Shown: piece by piece, positions 11,189 through 22,378 of the stretch
Numbering within the stretch: position 1 is the stretch's first letter
Layout of the letters: the number at the start of each line of letters is the position of its first letter
DNA from: Antedon mediterranea
Lineage: Eukaryota > Echinodermata > Crinoidea > Comatulida > Antedonidae
Direction of reading: 5' to 3'
Assembly (NCBI RefSeq): GCF_964355755.1
Contig: NC_092680.1
Coordinates: 13,369,001 to 13,433,000 of the forward strand
DNA length: 64,000 nucleotides
Position numbers and translations under genes: made by a program
The notes under the pieces: generated by a model
Databases searched by the model: none
What the model was told of the DNA's origin: nothing
The model's input: the letters and a program-made list of their open reading frames with translations, nothing else

Positions 11189-11560
11189 AAGTATTATAAA
11201 TCGTAAATGTTTTACTGTGTTTAGTGGTATATTATTGATAGGCCTATAAAACATTTAAAACAATATTTCGTTACTGAGTGGCTAGAGAATATATTTAAAA
11301 ATTGTTCTTCCCATCTTCTTCCCCATCCCTCAACTCTACTGCTATATACAAAACACAAATTGGGTTTGTTTAAATGAGTTCAAATAAAAAAATTGGGACT
11401 CAATGCCTAATTCCTAGGGTGCTAATTTTACATAAATCGTCGTGTCTAATTATTCGTTTCTGTAAACGACAATGTACTATAGTCCTGCGGTACGTACATT
11501 TTTTATATTGAAATGAATGTGTATTCGAGAACCATCTAGTCATGCATAATGCATACTTGT
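11189..11560. repeat. Dispersed repeat, right part (copy 1)
   Basis: Continues the repeat at 9680-10479 after the insertion. It matches 38870-39240: gtttagtggtatattattga, taggcctataaaa, gtcctgcggtacgtac and gtgtattcgagaaccat. Confidence 0.8.
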
Positions 11561-11765
11561 GGTTTGAAATCCTTGTTTACTTTTGCTCGCGACGACTTTC
11601 CAGACGAAATGTAATCAAATTAATTTACCTGTAAACTTGTTTTTGGTTCGAATTTTCAACTTAAAGGGAATAACTTTAATATTATTTTGATAATTTAAAT
11701 TATTTTGACCTTCATTTTTTGTGTTTCAAGGGACAATACATCTTTAAAGTGTACAGGTTATTGCA
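11530..11765. repeat. Dispersed repeat (inverted relative of 6570-6898)
   Basis: Contains gttcgaattttcaacttaaa, gaccttcattttttgtgttt, and caagggacaatacatcttta, the reverse complement of the block at 6570-6898. It follows the right part of the 9.7-kb repeat. Non-coding. Confidence 0.65.
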
Positions 11766-12018
11766 GATTAGACTTATACTACAGTGTGTATCATACGTAC
11801 TGTACAGTATTCGGGACTGTGTTTAAAATTGTTGGTATGTTAGTAGCTTTTGTTTGTAGGCATTGGGGTTGTTAACAGCTCTCGATGAAAACCCTACAGT
11901 TATAATCAAATACAGTACAGTCTGTAAATCATAAGATTGCTGCAGTTTGGACGTGCTGTAACACAATGACAAACAGTAGGCACAGCACAAGTGAGTTGAC
12001 AGCAGTCGAGACGCAGAG

Positions 12019-12890
12019 TTGCGTGACCTCGAAATGGGTGCAGGTCAAGTCGGCCCCAAACCGTCTCGGCCAAAGTCAAGTCGGCCCCACGTCATGTCGG
12101 CCCCAAGTCAACTCGGCCTTAAGTCAACTCGGCCTCAAGTCAACTCGGCCTCACGTCAACTCGGCCAAAAACTAATCGGTCAACTCGGCCACAATAAAGT
12201 ATGGAACGCAAAAAGTGCTTAATATTATTACGATTCTTACTATCCACGTTTTAAAAAAAATGAAGAAATAAAAAATATAATATCATATAAAAAAATGAAC
12301 TCATTGCCAATATGAATAGAAGTACCCGCGTGTTACAAAAAATACGTGCAGGTACCGTATTTTAGGAAATCGAAGACGGAGGCCTACGTTCCACCATTTG
12401 GCCGTAGAAAAAATGATCGTAGGCCTACATCGTTTTTGTGCATGATTTGCGTTTTTTAAAAAGGGGAATCCCCCGGTCAGCGAAAACACGTAGCAGTTGT
12501 AGATATCGAAAAAGCTGGCGAGGCTCAGCTACGAAATTTTATTAAACGTAAATAAAGGAAAGTTGGTGAAATCATTCCTATTTTTTTTGCTAAATATATT
12601 ATTGTCTAAATAATAATGTTCATTAAAAGTCAGAATTATTCATAGTTAAAAAATTGTGAAGAAATATTATTTTATCAATCCCCTTCATTTGCACTTTTTG
12701 CGTTCCATACTTTAACGGGGCCGAGTTGACCGATTATTTTTTGGCCGAGTTGACGTGAGGCCGAGTTGACTTGAGGCCGAGTTGACTTGAGGCCGAGTTG
12801 ACTTGAGGCCGACTTGACTTGGGGCCGACTTGACTTTGGCCGAGACGGTTTAGGGCCGACTTGGATCGAAACCCTCGAAATTATCACAAT
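12019..12890. mobile_element. TIR element made of 16-bp tandem arrays
   Basis: The left arm (about 12019-12235) is a tandem array of the unit caagtcaactcggcct and variants, followed by cacaataaagtatggaacgc and aaaaagtgctt. The right arm (about 12683-12885) is the reverse complement in the same order. Between the arms is ~450 bp of AT-rich non-coding DNA. The 60-70-codon open frames in the arms are translations of the array. Arrays as TIRs are typical of foldback-type elements. No transposase is seen. Confidence 0.85.
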
Positions 12891-13035
12891 CTCGAAATTT
12901 GAATTGAATCGCCGCCATTGCTACCGACGATCGAGAGAAAAAAGTATTGAATTAATCGTAAATGTTTTACTGTGTTTAGTAACATATTTTTTTTAAATTA
13001 TCATATGTTTCTCTAAATATAGATAAATTGAATAC

Positions 13036-13413
13036 CTGTGCGTCCATCTAATGTTCTTCGAACAGAAACACTACTGGGATGAGCTCCATTCGTCGTAATA
13101 GCAGTGATTAGAGTGTGTTCATCGAGTCTCCCTTTCAATTTCTTACTAGACTTTCAACAGCACGTTTTGCAAAACTCTCTGGTTCTTCACCTTTCCTATG
13201 GTCGATTAGACTGTGAACAATACTTAGATAGTCTAATCTGCCATAGGCAAGGTGGAGCCTTGGATTGACATCTATTTCTCTCACAATGTACCGTACCTGA
13301 GGTTTGTGTTTAAATTGAGGTTTTGGAAGCTTAGACATGACTGGCAGTTTATTGGTTGGACAAACTTTTGCTACAGGAGCACTGGAACCGTGAATGCCTG
13401 ATGTTGGTTGAGG
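13036..13413 (-). pseudogene. Smad4-like MH1-domain exon with a frameshift
   Basis: The minus-strand translation contains LSIVHSLIDHRKGEEPESFA, then KRAVESLVRN. After a 1-base slip near 13139 it continues LKGRLDEHTLITAITTNGAH and VRRTLDGRT. Smad4 MH1 domains share the pattern LSIVHSL, FAKRAIESLV, LKEK, LITAITTNGAHPS and RTLDGR, so the family call is firm. The piece ends at a donor-like CAG|GTATTC (13036), at the place where the exon ends in vertebrate Smad4. The sequence before LSIVHSL (from 13413, with KPQFKHKPQ and VREIDVNPRLHLAYGR) does not resemble Smad4. The second half of MH1 and the MH2 domain were not found. The missing base and absent partner exons point to a pseudogene or relic; an assembly error is possible. 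Confidence 0.75.
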
Positions 13414-13654
13414 CTTAAAAAGACATGATTGATTGTGAAAATGTTGTCATAATTATGGATACAAATTATATTGCAAAATACTGTTAGTGTACTATCAATG
13501 AATCATTTCATACAAACTTATGCTTCTTGGTTCCCACTAGAGTTGACCGATGGCAAGCGACAGACAGTTTGAATAATCCATGTCCTTGTGTGTCGTGTCT
13601 CTAGTGAAAACTACGCATAAATTACAGAACAGTAAATCATAGCAAAAAGCTTAC

Positions 13655-13698
13655 ACGACCAATTGATGACATTTTGGGATTTCCAACTTTATCTTGTT
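13655..13698 (-). other. Possible small exon upstream of the Smad4-like piece
   Basis: 44 bases between an acceptor (tttttttag) and a donor (GTAAGC). They contain an ATG followed by SSIGR and end in phase 0. The next open stretch (starting 13413 after ttttaag) also begins in phase 0, so the two could splice. Support is only splice-site and phase agreement. Confidence 0.25.
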
Positions 13699-13719
13699 CT
13701 AAAAAAATAGAATAGTAGA

Positions 13720-14120
13720 CTTGCATTACAATCTATTTATTGTATACAAAGAGTGATTAAGATGTGAACGTTCATAAACAAGGTTTGTACACTCCTTGAA
13801 AAAAAAATTTCAAAAAATGTGATTTTTTAAAATAAAATTGACCGGGAATTACCCAGGAACAAATTGAAAAAAAATGTTTTCATGCAATACCATCAAATAA
13901 TAAATTATAGGACATTTTATAAATAAAAGGGGATACATATATTTAGGCCTACTGTACTGTACAATACAGTAAAAAAAAGGAGTAAACATATTTATTTGGT
14001 TTTCGGTTTGTTTTTTTCTTCTTAACTGGCTACCTGTCAGAAGTTCTTTTGGAGGGAGACCTTCAAATGTTGTTACTTCCTGGGTTTTGCCTCTTGATTA
14101 TATATATATAAGGAATAAAT
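13720..14120. other. No recognisable gene
   Basis: AT-rich with A-runs and a tattatatatata tract near 14095-14110. No open frame, TIR pair or tandem structure was recognised. Confidence 0.5.
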
Positions 14121-14129
14121 GTATTTTTG

Positions 14130-14485
14130 TATTTAATTTGGCGCCAGTGGAGCACAGTGATGTAAATATAAATGAAATCACTAAAATTGGATATCTGTTT
14201 TTGTGTTTATTGTATATACACTCTACTCGGACCCAATTTGGCGCCAGTGGATCACAATGATATAAAATAGAAATATATTAAATACATTTTAAGATCTTTT
14301 CGTACACACTGCGATCCAGTGGACCATAGTTGGGGCCAGTATCATCTGTTCGTATGTAATACACTGTGCTCCAGTGAACCATATTTGGTGCCAGTGGAAC
14401 ACAGTGAATGGTCGCATACAAAGACACATCGACAACAACTACTTTTCGAATACAAAAATGTTTCAAACTTGTTGGTATAATGTAT
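14130..14485. repeat. Second array of the ~97-bp unit plus dispersed repeat fragment
   Basis: Copies of the ttggcgccagtggagcacag unit occur near 14139, 14238, 14325 (diverged) and 14387. They are followed by a short relative of the 1556-2175 repeat (gcatacaaagacacatcg, then cgaatacaaaaatg). The order is the same as at 938-1770. Confidence 0.75.
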
Positions 14486-14498
14486 ATAATAGACCAGC

Positions 14499-14539
14499 TC
14501 CAGATTGGTGCCACCCGTAAAGGGCATTATTGACACAAT
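14499..14539. repeat. Uninterrupted paralogue of the MITE insertion site
   Basis: gattggtgccacccgtaaag ... gacacaatg here matches the sequence that flanks the MITE (gctggtgctaccc on its left and acccggaaaggacatt ... gacacaat on its right). It therefore shows the site without the insertion. Confidence 0.75.
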
Positions 14540-14585
14540 GTTTGTATATATTATAGACCAGTTTTAGATCTAGCTGGTGCTACCC

Positions 14586-14875
14586 GGGGGTATTGCTAAA
14601 CACTGCAAACCCCCGCAAACTGTACGACCCACTGGGTATATAAATTATTAAATTTCTACTGTTAACTACTTTTTGGGGGATAAAACATCATTTTTTGGAT
14701 AAAAATTAGCAATCATTTTTGACCAAAAAATAAGTAGTTAACAGTAGAAATTTAATATTTTTTTTACATGGATATACCTAGTGAGTTGTACACTACATGA
14801 TTCAATCACTTTTATGTTGGTTCAGTAGGGTTTGCTATATTTTTTTGGAGGTTTGCAGGGTTTAGCAATACCCCC
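14586..14875. mobile_element. MITE, 290 bp, 4-bp target duplication ACCC
   Basis: Terminal inverted repeats start gggggtattgctaaac and end gtttagcaataccccc. A second inverted pair (aaatttctactgttaacta against tagttaacagtagaaattt) forms most of the interior. It is flanked by ACCC at 14582-14585 and 14876-14879. No coding sequence. The paralogue at 14499-14539 lacks the element and has one ACCC. Confidence 0.85.
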
Positions 14876-14889
14876 ACCCGGAAAGGACA

Positions 14890-15385
14890 TTACAGTAATG
14901 ACACAATAAACAGGAAAGTTCAGGTAAACGTTTCAGGTACCCAAAAAAAAAGAGGGTAAAAAGTAAGTATCCAGAAATTAAAAGAAAGAACAAAACAAAT
15001 CAAACTGTTTTTTTTGTTGAAAACTTATTAATGGGTGCCTTCAAGGTTGTGTAGAATTACCATCAGCATCTTGGAAATACTACTCAAGTTTAGGATCAGG
15101 GTCGATTTGAGGAAATTATTTTCTAGTCGTGGTTGCGTAAATTAGGTTATCATCGTTGGAAGATACATGGGCATATCACGGAAGCATTTGAGAGACTGCT
15201 GTCTCGGATTTATATTGCCGAGTGCAACCGTATAATGACGTAAACAAACATGTGCATGTCTATGACAATAAACTATGGTTGGTTACATTCAGTGTATTGG
15301 CCTACTGGTATGATATTGTTAAATTGTATTGTACCTGGTTAAGAGAGTAAAAAAGGCAAATTTCGACCCTTTTAGGTTCAATTAA
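14890..15385. other. No recognisable gene
   Basis: Contains A- and T-runs and a short block (gttgtgtagaattaccatca and on) without recognised coding potential. Nothing else supported. Confidence 0.5.
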
Positions 15386-15389
15386 AACT

Positions 15390-16447
15390 TAATTCCATGG
15401 CACTATCTTTGATGATGATAAAACAATACATCCGTCTGCATTTTTAACAGTTCAATGCATAACTTAATTCTTAAATTCCATATTTGGGTGATTTTTCTTA
15501 GCTCTATCTGTAACTATTAGGCATATACGATACGATAATAATACATCTGAATATATTAATTACATTTTATTTACAATAATTATAAGTCTGACATTTCATT
15601 TCATTTAATAATTTTAACAAATATGTGACGCAAACAATGGAAATAATAGAATTAGGCCTAGCATATTTATTGAGTAAATATACTGAGAAACAGAAAGTTC
15701 TACTGCCAGCAATAGACTGAAATTAATAGGCCTATATAGCATGCAGGCGTCGTGCCATCACAGAAGCAGATTACGGTAGCTTAGAGTGCCGATTGTTTTA
15801 GTGTTTAGAATAGTGATGATGAAACAAGATGGTCGAGTTAATGGTGAAACAAACATGACCTTAACTGTTGCAAAAAACGCTTATGAGCAGTATTCACAGC
15901 CTTCTTTCTTCCACATGGAACAGAATCCTTTTGTAAACACTTGTCAAGACCGATTAAGTGATGCTCCTATACATTACAGTTACAACAATCAATTCCAATT
16001 GCAAACATTTTTTTACTTTCGTGTAAACGCAACTCTGCTCACCTTGTCAGTCGGTCATATTCACATTTGTTCGTTATTTTGACAGTGGATATTAATACTT
16101 GGAAGCAAATATAAATGTTTTAAACAATTGTTCAACATTTAAAAAAAAATCTGATTTTATTTGTTAATACACAATCGAACATATCTGCATAGGGCATAGG
16201 CAGAAAATGAAGAATGTTGTCTATACATAACAATTAATATGCTTTCTCTTTTAATTCAAATTGTATAGAAATTCTCAAAAACATACCATATTGAAAAAAG
16301 TAATTAATTCCATACCTTTAATGCTCAGGCCTATAACTTATCTCATAACGATCGCTATGCTTGTCTGAAGTTTGAACTGTACTGCTGTAAGCTTGCTAAT
16401 ATAACCTCCCTGCAAAATGCTCTGTTGTGCCATCCACTTTTGAAGAC
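15390..16447. repeat. Duplicated segment, copy 2, left part
   Basis: Corresponds to 1-503 with a few hundred extra bases. Similarity stops at cacttttgaagac (near 16447), where the LINE nest begins, and resumes at 23129. An open frame at 15786-16082 has no recognised family. Confidence 0.7.
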
Positions 16448-16746
16448 GCATGAATGACATTGTAGAGAGGTCAAGCTAGTGTGCAGAGGAAGTCAAGCTA
16501 TCAATTTAGTCTATTTATTTTACTTTAAAAAAAAGGATTTTCTAATTACATCTTATACCAGTTAGATGCTGAATATTTGGAGATTCTAGATATCTGCTTT
16601 GGGTTTTTAAGGTGATTATTTAAAGATTTTAAACTTGTCCTACATCTTTTTCTAGGCCCCAATTGTTGTTTTCCGAGCCTTACAAAGCACTCCTATCAAG
16701 TCTATTGTTGACAATGGATGACTCAGCTTCAAGCCTAGCTTTTAGT

Positions 16747-17840
16747 TACAATGTGAATTTCAGCCATCATTTTATGGTTTTACTGAAGAGGACATTCAAT
16801 TACAAAAGGAAAATTTATATGCCAAGGTTACACGGGTCTGTAAATTACTTGAAGCCTCACGCTCTTCTTTTGTAACATCCACACCTGTAACTACTGATGC
16901 ACATAGACGGGTTGTAAATAATGAACTTACAAGTCATGAAGACTACTCAACACAAACCAAGAGTATGATGGTTAATGCCAGTATTCAGACTCCCCGAGAG
17001 TGGGAACAGTCACCTGCACTAAAAGATAAAATAAAGAGCCTAGAAAACAAAATAAGTGACTTGTGGAAGCTAGTTACCGAACTTAAGAGTGTACAGGGCA
17101 ACTTTGTACAACTCACATCAGCCTTCAATGAACTTTGTAAACGGAATGCTTGTCTTGAATCTAAAATCAAAAGTCTACAGCAAGACATATTAGATAAGGA
17201 AGAATTTGTCAAACCACAACATACTGCCAGCAAAAATGATGCTGCATTACCGCCTAAAGTTTTTAAGCTTACAAACCCTTTTACAATATTGCATTGTGAA
17301 GAAACGGGATGTGATGTCCCATCAAATGTAGAAGCTCATTGTCATACTGGAAATCATGATGCTTATTGCCAAAATCAAGAAATCACTGAAAAGCAATGTC
17401 GGGCTATCCCAAGAAATCAATCTGATGCAACCCAACCATCAAACTTAAAGATGACAGCAAATCATGAAACAATATCACCACTTAAGTCGAATCTTCTAAT
17501 TGGCGATTCCATGTTAAAGCATGTGAAACACAGAGGTCTGCTAAACACAAGTGTAACAACCCTGCGTGGTGCTACAGTTGAACATGCTGCTCGTACCCTT
17601 GAGAGTATGAACCTCAGTTCAGTTTCAAACGTTATTGTTCATGCCGGAACAAATGACTGTGGTGGTATGGATTTTAACATGGATAAACTTGAGAAAGATT
17701 ACAAAAAGCTAGTATGATCTGCAAAAAAGGATACCTGGAAAAATCTACGTGTCAGGAATTTGCCAACGATTAGACGACCCTCAACTTAATATCAAAGTAC
17801 TCCAGACGAACGAACGACTACATATGCAAATTCCTTTAAT
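16747..17840 (+). CDS. CR1-like LINE ORF1 with coiled coil and SGNH-type domain (relic)
   Basis: Open from about 16747 to 17717, with a shifted continuation to about 17820. An N-terminal part (TEEDIQLQKENLYAKVTRV) leads into a coiled-coil stretch (LKDKIKSLENKISDLWK, ACLESKIKSLQQDI). The C-terminal part resembles an SGNH/GDSL hydrolase: LLIGDSMLKHV carries the GDS nucleophile block and VIVHAGTND the block with the conserved Asn. ORF1 proteins with an esterase-like domain are known from CR1/L2-group LINEs, where they bind RNA and support retrotransposition. A frame break near 17717 and the abrupt join to ORF2 linker sequence at about 17818 show that the element is dead. Confidence 0.75.
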
Positions 17841-18780
17841 GATATTAAATCTGCCAATTGGGATCAAATTAAAAGTGTTTCTGATGTTAACACTGCTTGG
17901 TCAGTTTGGAAATGTTTATTCGAGAACATCTGTAACACCAATGCTCCCCTTAAAACAAAGAGAATAAAAGGCTCACTTCCTGAATGTATTAGTAGTGATT
18001 ACATAAGACTAACAAAATATCGAGATTATCATTATAACAAAGCCCACAAGACTAATAGTGCCCAAGATTGGAAACAAGCAAAATCACTGAGAAATAAAGT
18101 AAACAATTTAAATATTGAGCTAAAAAGGAAATACTGCACAAACTTAATCAGTGAAAATGTTAAAAACCCCAAGAAACGTTGGAGTACAATTCATAAATTA
18201 ATTCCAAAGAATATTGTAAATGTTGGTAAAGTCTCAAATTCTTCATGTGATAAAGATATAGCAAATAAATTAAATTAATTTAATTTTCAAACAATTCTTT
18301 AAACACTACTACTAACAACACTAATGTAAATGTAAATATTGAAAACCAATTTAAATTTGATTTTATATCACCACAGTATGTGTTTGATGAATTTTGTAAA
18401 CTTTCTGGTAACAAAGCCACTGGTATAGATGGCTTAGAATTGTAAATTGGTAAAATTGGCCGCACCAGTGATTTGTGATACAATTGCTTATATCTGTAAT
18501 TTATCTTTATTTTCTGAATGGAAGAAAGCAAAAGTAACTCCAGTTTTCAAAGATGGTGATAAAAACGACCCAAGCAATTATAGACCAATCTCTGTGCTGC
18601 CAATTATTTCCAAAATAATTGAACGAACAGTTCATAATCAACTGTATAACTTTTTAACTGCTAATAATATTATTAATGCATCTCAATCAGGGTTTAGAAA
18701 AAACCATGGTTTTTTCCTATTTACAGTTTTAACAGAACGGTTAACAAAAGGTGCATGTGTATTACAAAAATCATTAAAAG
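17818..18780 (+). pseudogene. CR1-like LINE ORF2: linker and RT fingers, truncated
   Basis: Follows ORF1 directly; the endonuclease domain that should lie between is deleted. The linker reads TYANSFNDIKSANWDQIKSV and, further on, YCTNLISENVKNPKKRWSTI. RT starts at FDFISPQYVFDEF with SGNKATGIDG, then WKKAKVTPVFKDGDKNDPSN, YRPISVLPIISKIIERTVHN and ASQSGFRKNH. Similarity stops after this point; the palm with the catalytic YADD is missing. There are two or more frame changes. Confidence 0.75.
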
Positions 18781-18789
18781 TCAAATAAA

Positions 18790-19690
18790 AATTATCATGA
18801 GCAACATTTACTTGCTTGAATAGACATTTTCCCATTCTAGATTAGACAAATCATGCAAAATATTTTCTGAACTAAAGTGACTAAAATCACGAAATGAAAT
18901 AAATTGATTGGGGACATTTAAGTTGTAATGCTCAAATATGACATATGTTGGGAGGTGATCGGCGATATCACAAATTAAAGTACCACTGTGAACAGAAAAG
19001 TCATCGATATTTGTATAAATATGATCTATTAATGTTTTTGAGTGATCGGTATATCTAGATTGGGTAGAGAGAATTTGGTTTATATTAAGGCAATTAAGGC
19101 TTGAAATAAACGTTTGACAATCATTGTCTAATGGTTTTAAAAGGTCAAAGTTAAAATCTCCAATAAGAATGCAGCGTTTTTTATCAACATTTTTAGTGAA
19201 TACAAAACATCTAGTAAACTATTACAAAATTCAGAAACATTCGTATTGCATCGTCTGTAAATGATACCAATTGTAATATTAGTGTGGTTATCAGACACAT
19301 CTAGCCATAGAGTTTCACAATGGATAACACTATGGTCAAGGACATTATAATTAAGTGATGAATGAATATAAGCAGCAACCCCACCACTCCTGCCAATTTC
19401 TCGACATCTATATTCAAATGAGTATGAATCCTTAGTATAAAGATCAGGATTTTCAATACCCCATATTTCAGATAATGCAATAACTTTTAGGTCACCCAAT
19501 AAATCATAAACATGATTAAATTCCTCAAAGTTTGTATTCATTGACCGAACGTTAGTATGTAACACAGAGAAGGATTTTGAAAGTATACTATTATATTTAT
19601 CGTGGAATTCAGCAGGAGTAACGTTTTGGCTGTTTTCAACGCCAAGATTTAATGAGTCCTCTTCAGCAAAATAAAATTCATTCATATGAC
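18790..19690 (-). pseudogene. LINE endonuclease-domain fragment, opposite strand
   Basis: The minus-strand reading starts MNEFYFAEEDSL at 19685. It shows an exonuclease-endonuclease-phosphatase fold: SVLHTNVRSMNTN, VIALSEIWG, GRSGGVAAYIHSSLNY, IGIIYRRCNTN, then after a frame slip LIGDFNFDLL, SRYTDHSKTLIDHIYTN and ICDIADHLPTYV. This is the CR1-type apurinic-like endonuclease. Its linker end overlaps in content with the plus-strand linker at 17818, so it comes from another copy rather than being the missing domain flipped over. Confidence 0.75.
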
Positions 19691-19724
19691 ATTAATATCA
19701 GTGATCAGTGGCTGTGATGTACTA

Positions 19725-19905
19725 ATACACCGGGGTAACCCCTACTCGTCTCGAAAGATGTACTAGGTTCTTTAAAGTGCACACGAGCTAGTTGAGTACA
19801 CTGGACCTACGGTTTATAGTCCTTATCCAAGAAGACTCGTTCTACCACCAGAACCATGGAGTGAGTGAGCCTCGAACTCTTGCCGATGTTATGGCTACGT
19901 AATTA
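19725..19905 (-). mobile_element. SINE fragment (same family as 2737-3066)
   Basis: The minus strand reads gagttcgaggctcactcact, then ataaggactataaaccgtag, gtccagtgtac, aagaacctagtacatctttc and gagacgagtaggggttaccc. The body matches the SINE at 2737-3066. The head shows a different tRNA-like B box. The 3' half is missing. Confidence 0.7.
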
Positions 19906-19914
19906 CGTACATTG

Positions 19915-20050
19915 AACATCAAAAAGACAAAACTTATGATTTTTGGGACAAACCACATTCTTCCTAAATTTAAAGATATTTCAATATCTTATAATGGAGA
20001 TATTATTGAACGAGTTGACTGTTAAATATCTTGGGGTCACATTTGATTTT
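19915..20050 (+). pseudogene. CR1-like LINE RT thumb fragment
   Basis: Encodes IKKTKLMIFGTNHILPKFKD and, after a small frame break, a degenerate YLGVTFD-type motif. This motif normally continues into DPQLNW...H, which is found at 22378, after the inserted LINE. The split of one motif over two sites shows nesting. Confidence 0.65.
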
Positions 20051-20094
20051 GATTAAAAAATTAATAAAATTTTAAAAAAATAAACAAAAATTAT

Positions 20095-22378
20095 TCAGGT
20101 TAATAAAGGAACATAACAGTACAAAATTTTGGAAAAACCTTAAAACCAAACGACAACAAAACGTGACAAACAGTACACTTAAAAAATGGCATGATTACTT
20201 CAAAACTATATTCCAAAATCAAACAAATAATATACAAGAAATCAATATAGAAGACGATAACGATAGCAATTGCGAACATAACGATTGTTACAATGAAGAA
20301 ATCAGCTGGGAAGAGGTAATTTATGCAATTAAAGCACAGAAAAGAGGTAAAGCTCCAGGTATTGATGGATTCCCAATTGAATTTTTTGCTTGTATGCCAA
20401 ATGCTGCTATTAGCGCAATTACGAAAATTTTTAATAGTATTTTTACCTCTGGAAAATTTCCCCAACAATGGGCAACAAGCATTATTATTCCTATATTTTA
20501 AAAGGGCAAAAGAGATCAACCAGCAAATTATAGAGGCGTATCCTTAATATCCACTTTAGGCAAGGTGTTTTTATACATTATAAGCAATAGATTAAGCAAA
20601 TGGACAGAAGAAAATGAAATATTACATCAAGAACAGGGAGGGTTTAGAAAAGATTGTCGTACTATTGATAAAATATTTATTTTAGACACAATTGTTAACA
20701 AATATCTCTCAAAAAAACGAGGAACTGTGTACATGGCGTTTATAGATTAAAAAACGCGCTTTCGATTCTATTAGACACGATTTTCTTATAAGTAAACTAA
20801 GAAAATCTGGTATAAAAGGTAAAATAATCAAAGTTATAAAAACAATGTATAGTAAACTAAAAGGGCATGTAAAGGTTGGCAACAAAATTGGAGAATCCTT
20901 TAAATGTTAAGTAGGAATACAACAAGGGTCACCTTTATCTTCATTGTTATTTAATATTTTTATTAATGATATAACTGAGTTATTACATACTGCTGAAAAT
21001 CGAAACAAAATAAAAATTGATAACATAAATATTAATCACCTCTGTATGCAGATGATCTAGTTTTAATCAGTGATACAGTGTACTCATTACAAGATCTTTT
21101 AAATAAACTAGCATATTATTGTAATAGGTGGGGATTGGTAGTTAACATTGACAAAAGTAAAATAATAGTATTTTTTAAAAATGGAAAACTTAAGAACTAC
21201 GAAAAGTGGAATTATCTTGGTAAAGAAATTGAAATAGTAAAATCTCTTAAATATCTTGGAGTCACTTTCGATTGTTCAGGAAATTGGGAAAAGGCCAGAG
21301 AACAAAATAATACACAGGCTAATAAAGCACTTTTCTCACTCAAAAATATAATATATCAGAAATATGGACATCTACCAGTGAATATTTGGAACTACTTATT
21401 TGATGTTAAAATAAACCCAATTATACTGTATGGTAGTGAAATATGGGGAAAACTAAACAACAACAAAATTGATGATATTCAAAATAATTTCTGTAGATAT
21501 GTTTTAGGGGTCGGGAAATCAGCCACAAATGTTTCAATTAGAGGAGAATGTGGACGATTCTCTTTATCAATCGAAAGTGTACTCAATGTTATCCGTTATT
21601 GGGTAAGACTAGTAAATATGAACGAGGACAAATATGCGAAGAAATGTTATAAATCTCAACTTCATAAAGCGCAAAATAATAGTAATTGTTGGGTAAGCGA
21701 TGTAAAACATATGTTATGCTCTATGGTCATGGAAACATATGGTTTTCACAAAATAATGTCCTTGATAAATTTTATATAATTAATAAAATAAAAGAAAGGC
21801 TAACCGATATGGAACGCCAATTCTTTCTTGAAAGCATAAATATTTCTTCAAAATTAAGATACTATAAAATGTTCAAAAACAATTTCGGAGTAGATGGATA
21901 CTTACTACAGACCCTTGATACTAGATATAAGCGAGCTTTAAGTCAACTAAGACTGGGCACACTTCAACTAGAGGTAGAAAAGGGAAGATGGAAAAGAATA
22001 GAGCGCAGCAATAGGTTACGTAAAATATGTAATATAAATGAAGTTGAAGATGAATATCATTTTGTTACAGTTTGCTCTCGTTACAAGGAAATCAGAAGAA
22101 AATTTATACCTTCTTTAATTTTTGAAAATCCAAATACTTTTAAATTCTGCCGTTTAATGTCATCACAGGATCCAATAATTATTGATAATCTATCTAAATA
22201 TATTTATCATGCTTATAAGTTAAGATATATGTTTTGCTTAGAGAACGAAATTAATTAATTCATTTATCTTGTGACCATAAATTGCTTTATTTTTCAATGT
22301 AATTATTATTTTGTTAATTACTAGGGGCCAGAGGCCTAAAGTAAATAAAGTCAGGCGATAAGCCTGAATGAATGAATG
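20095..22378 (+). mobile_element. LINE ORF2 (RT and C-terminal part), nested, 5'-truncated
   Basis: Nearly full RT with few breaks: RGKAPGIDGFPIEFF (20345), ANYRGVSLISTLGKVF, EQGGFRKDCRTIDKIFIL, GTVYMAFIDXKNAFDS, GIQQGSPLSSLLFNIFINDI and YADDLV (21045-21062). Then come KSKIIVFF, SLKYLGVTFDCSGNW (21246) and PIILYGSEIWG. The C-terminal part (21686-22258) has RLGTLQLEVEKGRW and a Cys/His-type motif (KICNINEVEDEYHFVTVC). A short non-coding 3' region ends in (tgaa)n at 22362-22378. One stop codon and at least three frameshifts make it inactive. Function in life: target-primed reverse transcription of its own RNA. Clade not assigned; it differs from the CR1-like host element. Confidence 0.85.

Noticed and set aside
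12301-12489. Open frame of 62 codons between the 16-bp arrays
   Set aside because: No recognised motif. It is most likely chance in the loop of a non-coding TIR element.
18790-19690. The inverted endonuclease fragment as the missing domain of the CR1-like LINE flipped in place (twin priming)
   Set aside because: Its linker end overlaps in content with linker sequence already present at 17818, and the ends do not complement each other, so a separate copy is more likely.
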